Assembly: GCA_943908425.1 (NCBI GenBank)
Contig: CALTTC010000006.1
Coordinates: forward strand, 1 to 64,000
Direction of reading: 5' to 3'
DNA length: 64,000 bases
DNA from: an uncultured Moraxella sp.
GTDB lineage: Bacteria > Pseudomonadota > Gammaproteobacteria > Pseudomonadales > Moraxellaceae
In this document: positions 63,609-64,000 of the stretch, in pieces
Numbering within the stretch: the first letter of the stretch is position 1
Layout of the letters: the number at the start of each line of letters is the position of its first letter
Notes under the pieces: model-generated
The model's database searches: none
What the model was told of the DNA's origin: nothing
What the model saw: only the letters and a program-made list of their open reading frames with translations
Program-made: the position numbers and the translations under genes

Positions 63609-63639
63609 TTGTCTTTTTTATGGCTAAGTTTGTTATAAT
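63609..63639 (+). promoter_or_regulatory. iscA promoter (extended -10)
   Basis: TGT followed by TATAAT (63634-63639) is an extended -10; TTGTCT (63609-63614) lies 19 bp upstream as a weak -35. The transcript would start about 26 nt before the iscA ATG. Confidence 0.6.
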
Positions 63640-63671
63640 GGTTGGGTAGTTAGTCCCTTCTAAGGAGTGTT

Positions 63672-63992
63672 ATGATACATTTGACACCAAGCGCCAAAGC
63701 GCATATTCGTGCCTCGCTTGCTGAGCGTGGTCAGGGCGTGGGTATCCGTGTGGGCGTGAAAACGGCAGGCTGCTCGGGGCTGTCCTATGTCTTAGAATTT
63801 GTGGATACGCCAGACCCTAACGATACTGTCTTTAATAATGACGTGGTGGATGTATTTATTGACCCCAAAAGCTTGGTCTATTTAGATGGTATGACGATGG
63901 ACTTTGTCACCGAAGGCTTAAATTCTGGCTTTAAATTTATGAATCCTAACCAAACAGGCGAGTGCGGTTGTGGAGAATCCTTTACGGTATAA
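63672..63992 (+). CDS. iscA: A-type iron-sulfur carrier IscA
   Basis: 106 aa carrier that passes clusters to apo-enzymes. The three conserved Cys are present: Cys34 in KTAGCSGLSYV and Cys98/Cys100 in ECGCGESF. AAGGAG lies 6 bp upstream of the ATG. hscB, hscA and fdx normally follow and would be beyond the window. It appears to have its own promoter. Confidence 0.96.
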   Translation: MIHLTPSAKAHIRASLAERGQGVGIRVGVKTAGCSGLSYVLEFVDTPDPNDTVFNNDVVDVFIDPKSLVYLDGMTMDFVTEGLNSGFKFMNPNQTGECGCGESFTV

Positions 63993-64000
63993 GTGATGAA

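Noticed and set aside
63993..64000. Possible start of hscB after iscA (GTGATG at 63993)
   Set aside because: Only eight bases remain in the window, not enough to support a gene.

Overview
The window looks like a chromosomal segment of a gammaproteobacterium of the family Moraxellaceae (Moraxella/Faucicola/Psychrobacter type). The reasons are gene order (mrcA divergent from pilMNOPQ-aroK-aroB, rplM-rpsI near petABC, sspA-sspB), the individual protein sequences, moderate to low GC, and long AT-rich intergenic stretches full of short tandem repeats. The genus call is inference; no rRNA is present. I see no transposase, integrase, phage gene or CRISPR array.

Layout. 1-2759: octamer repeat, accD (fatty-acid synthesis) and a secreted DUF4105 protein. 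2888-14211: PBP1a, divergent from the type IV pilus alignment/secretin operon pilMNOPQ, then aroK-aroB, a SPOR-domain membrane protein and a beta-carbonic anhydrase. 14310-15824: glyoxalase I, a CAU tRNA and a multiply frameshifted membrane-protein pseudogene. 16064-17793: sspA, sspB and a rhomboid protease. 17794-28568 (minus strand): rep, ispB, petCBA (cytochrome bc1), a decayed 1.2-kb gap, rpsI-rplM, a small lipoprotein, rsmD and mrdA. 28825-35319: DUF445 protein, the late System I cytochrome c maturation genes ccmF-ccmG-ccmH-ccmI (the products mature haem proteins such as the c1 encoded here), and adk. 35381-43854 (minus): OPT transporter, DoxX protein, a frameshifted znuD zinc receptor behind a very good Zur-type operator, a small secreted protein with an apparent AUA start, pncA and metR. 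44179-50863: pssA, rlmJ, a 2OG-Fe(II) oxygenase, dapE and an LplT-like MFS transporter, separated by long repeat-rich gaps. 50966-60717: tamA-tamB (outer-membrane assembly) convergent with a two-gene, poorly characterised DNA-metabolism/radical-SAM module. 60780-63992: Fur-controlled hemP, divergent from iscR-iscS-iscU-iscA (iron-sulfur cluster assembly).

Themes. Genes within operons are packed with one-base TAATG overlaps (eight junctions), ATGA overlaps or a TTGA overlap, while intergenic DNA carries 7-, 8-, 13- and 21-bp tandem repeats. Metal homeostasis is prominent: Zur-znuD, Fur-hemP and IscR-isc. The strongest candidates for something under-described are the TIGR03915/TIGR03916-type pair at 58704-60717, the frameshifted znuD with intact promoter/operator, the ATA-start secreted protein, and the related octamer repeat families.
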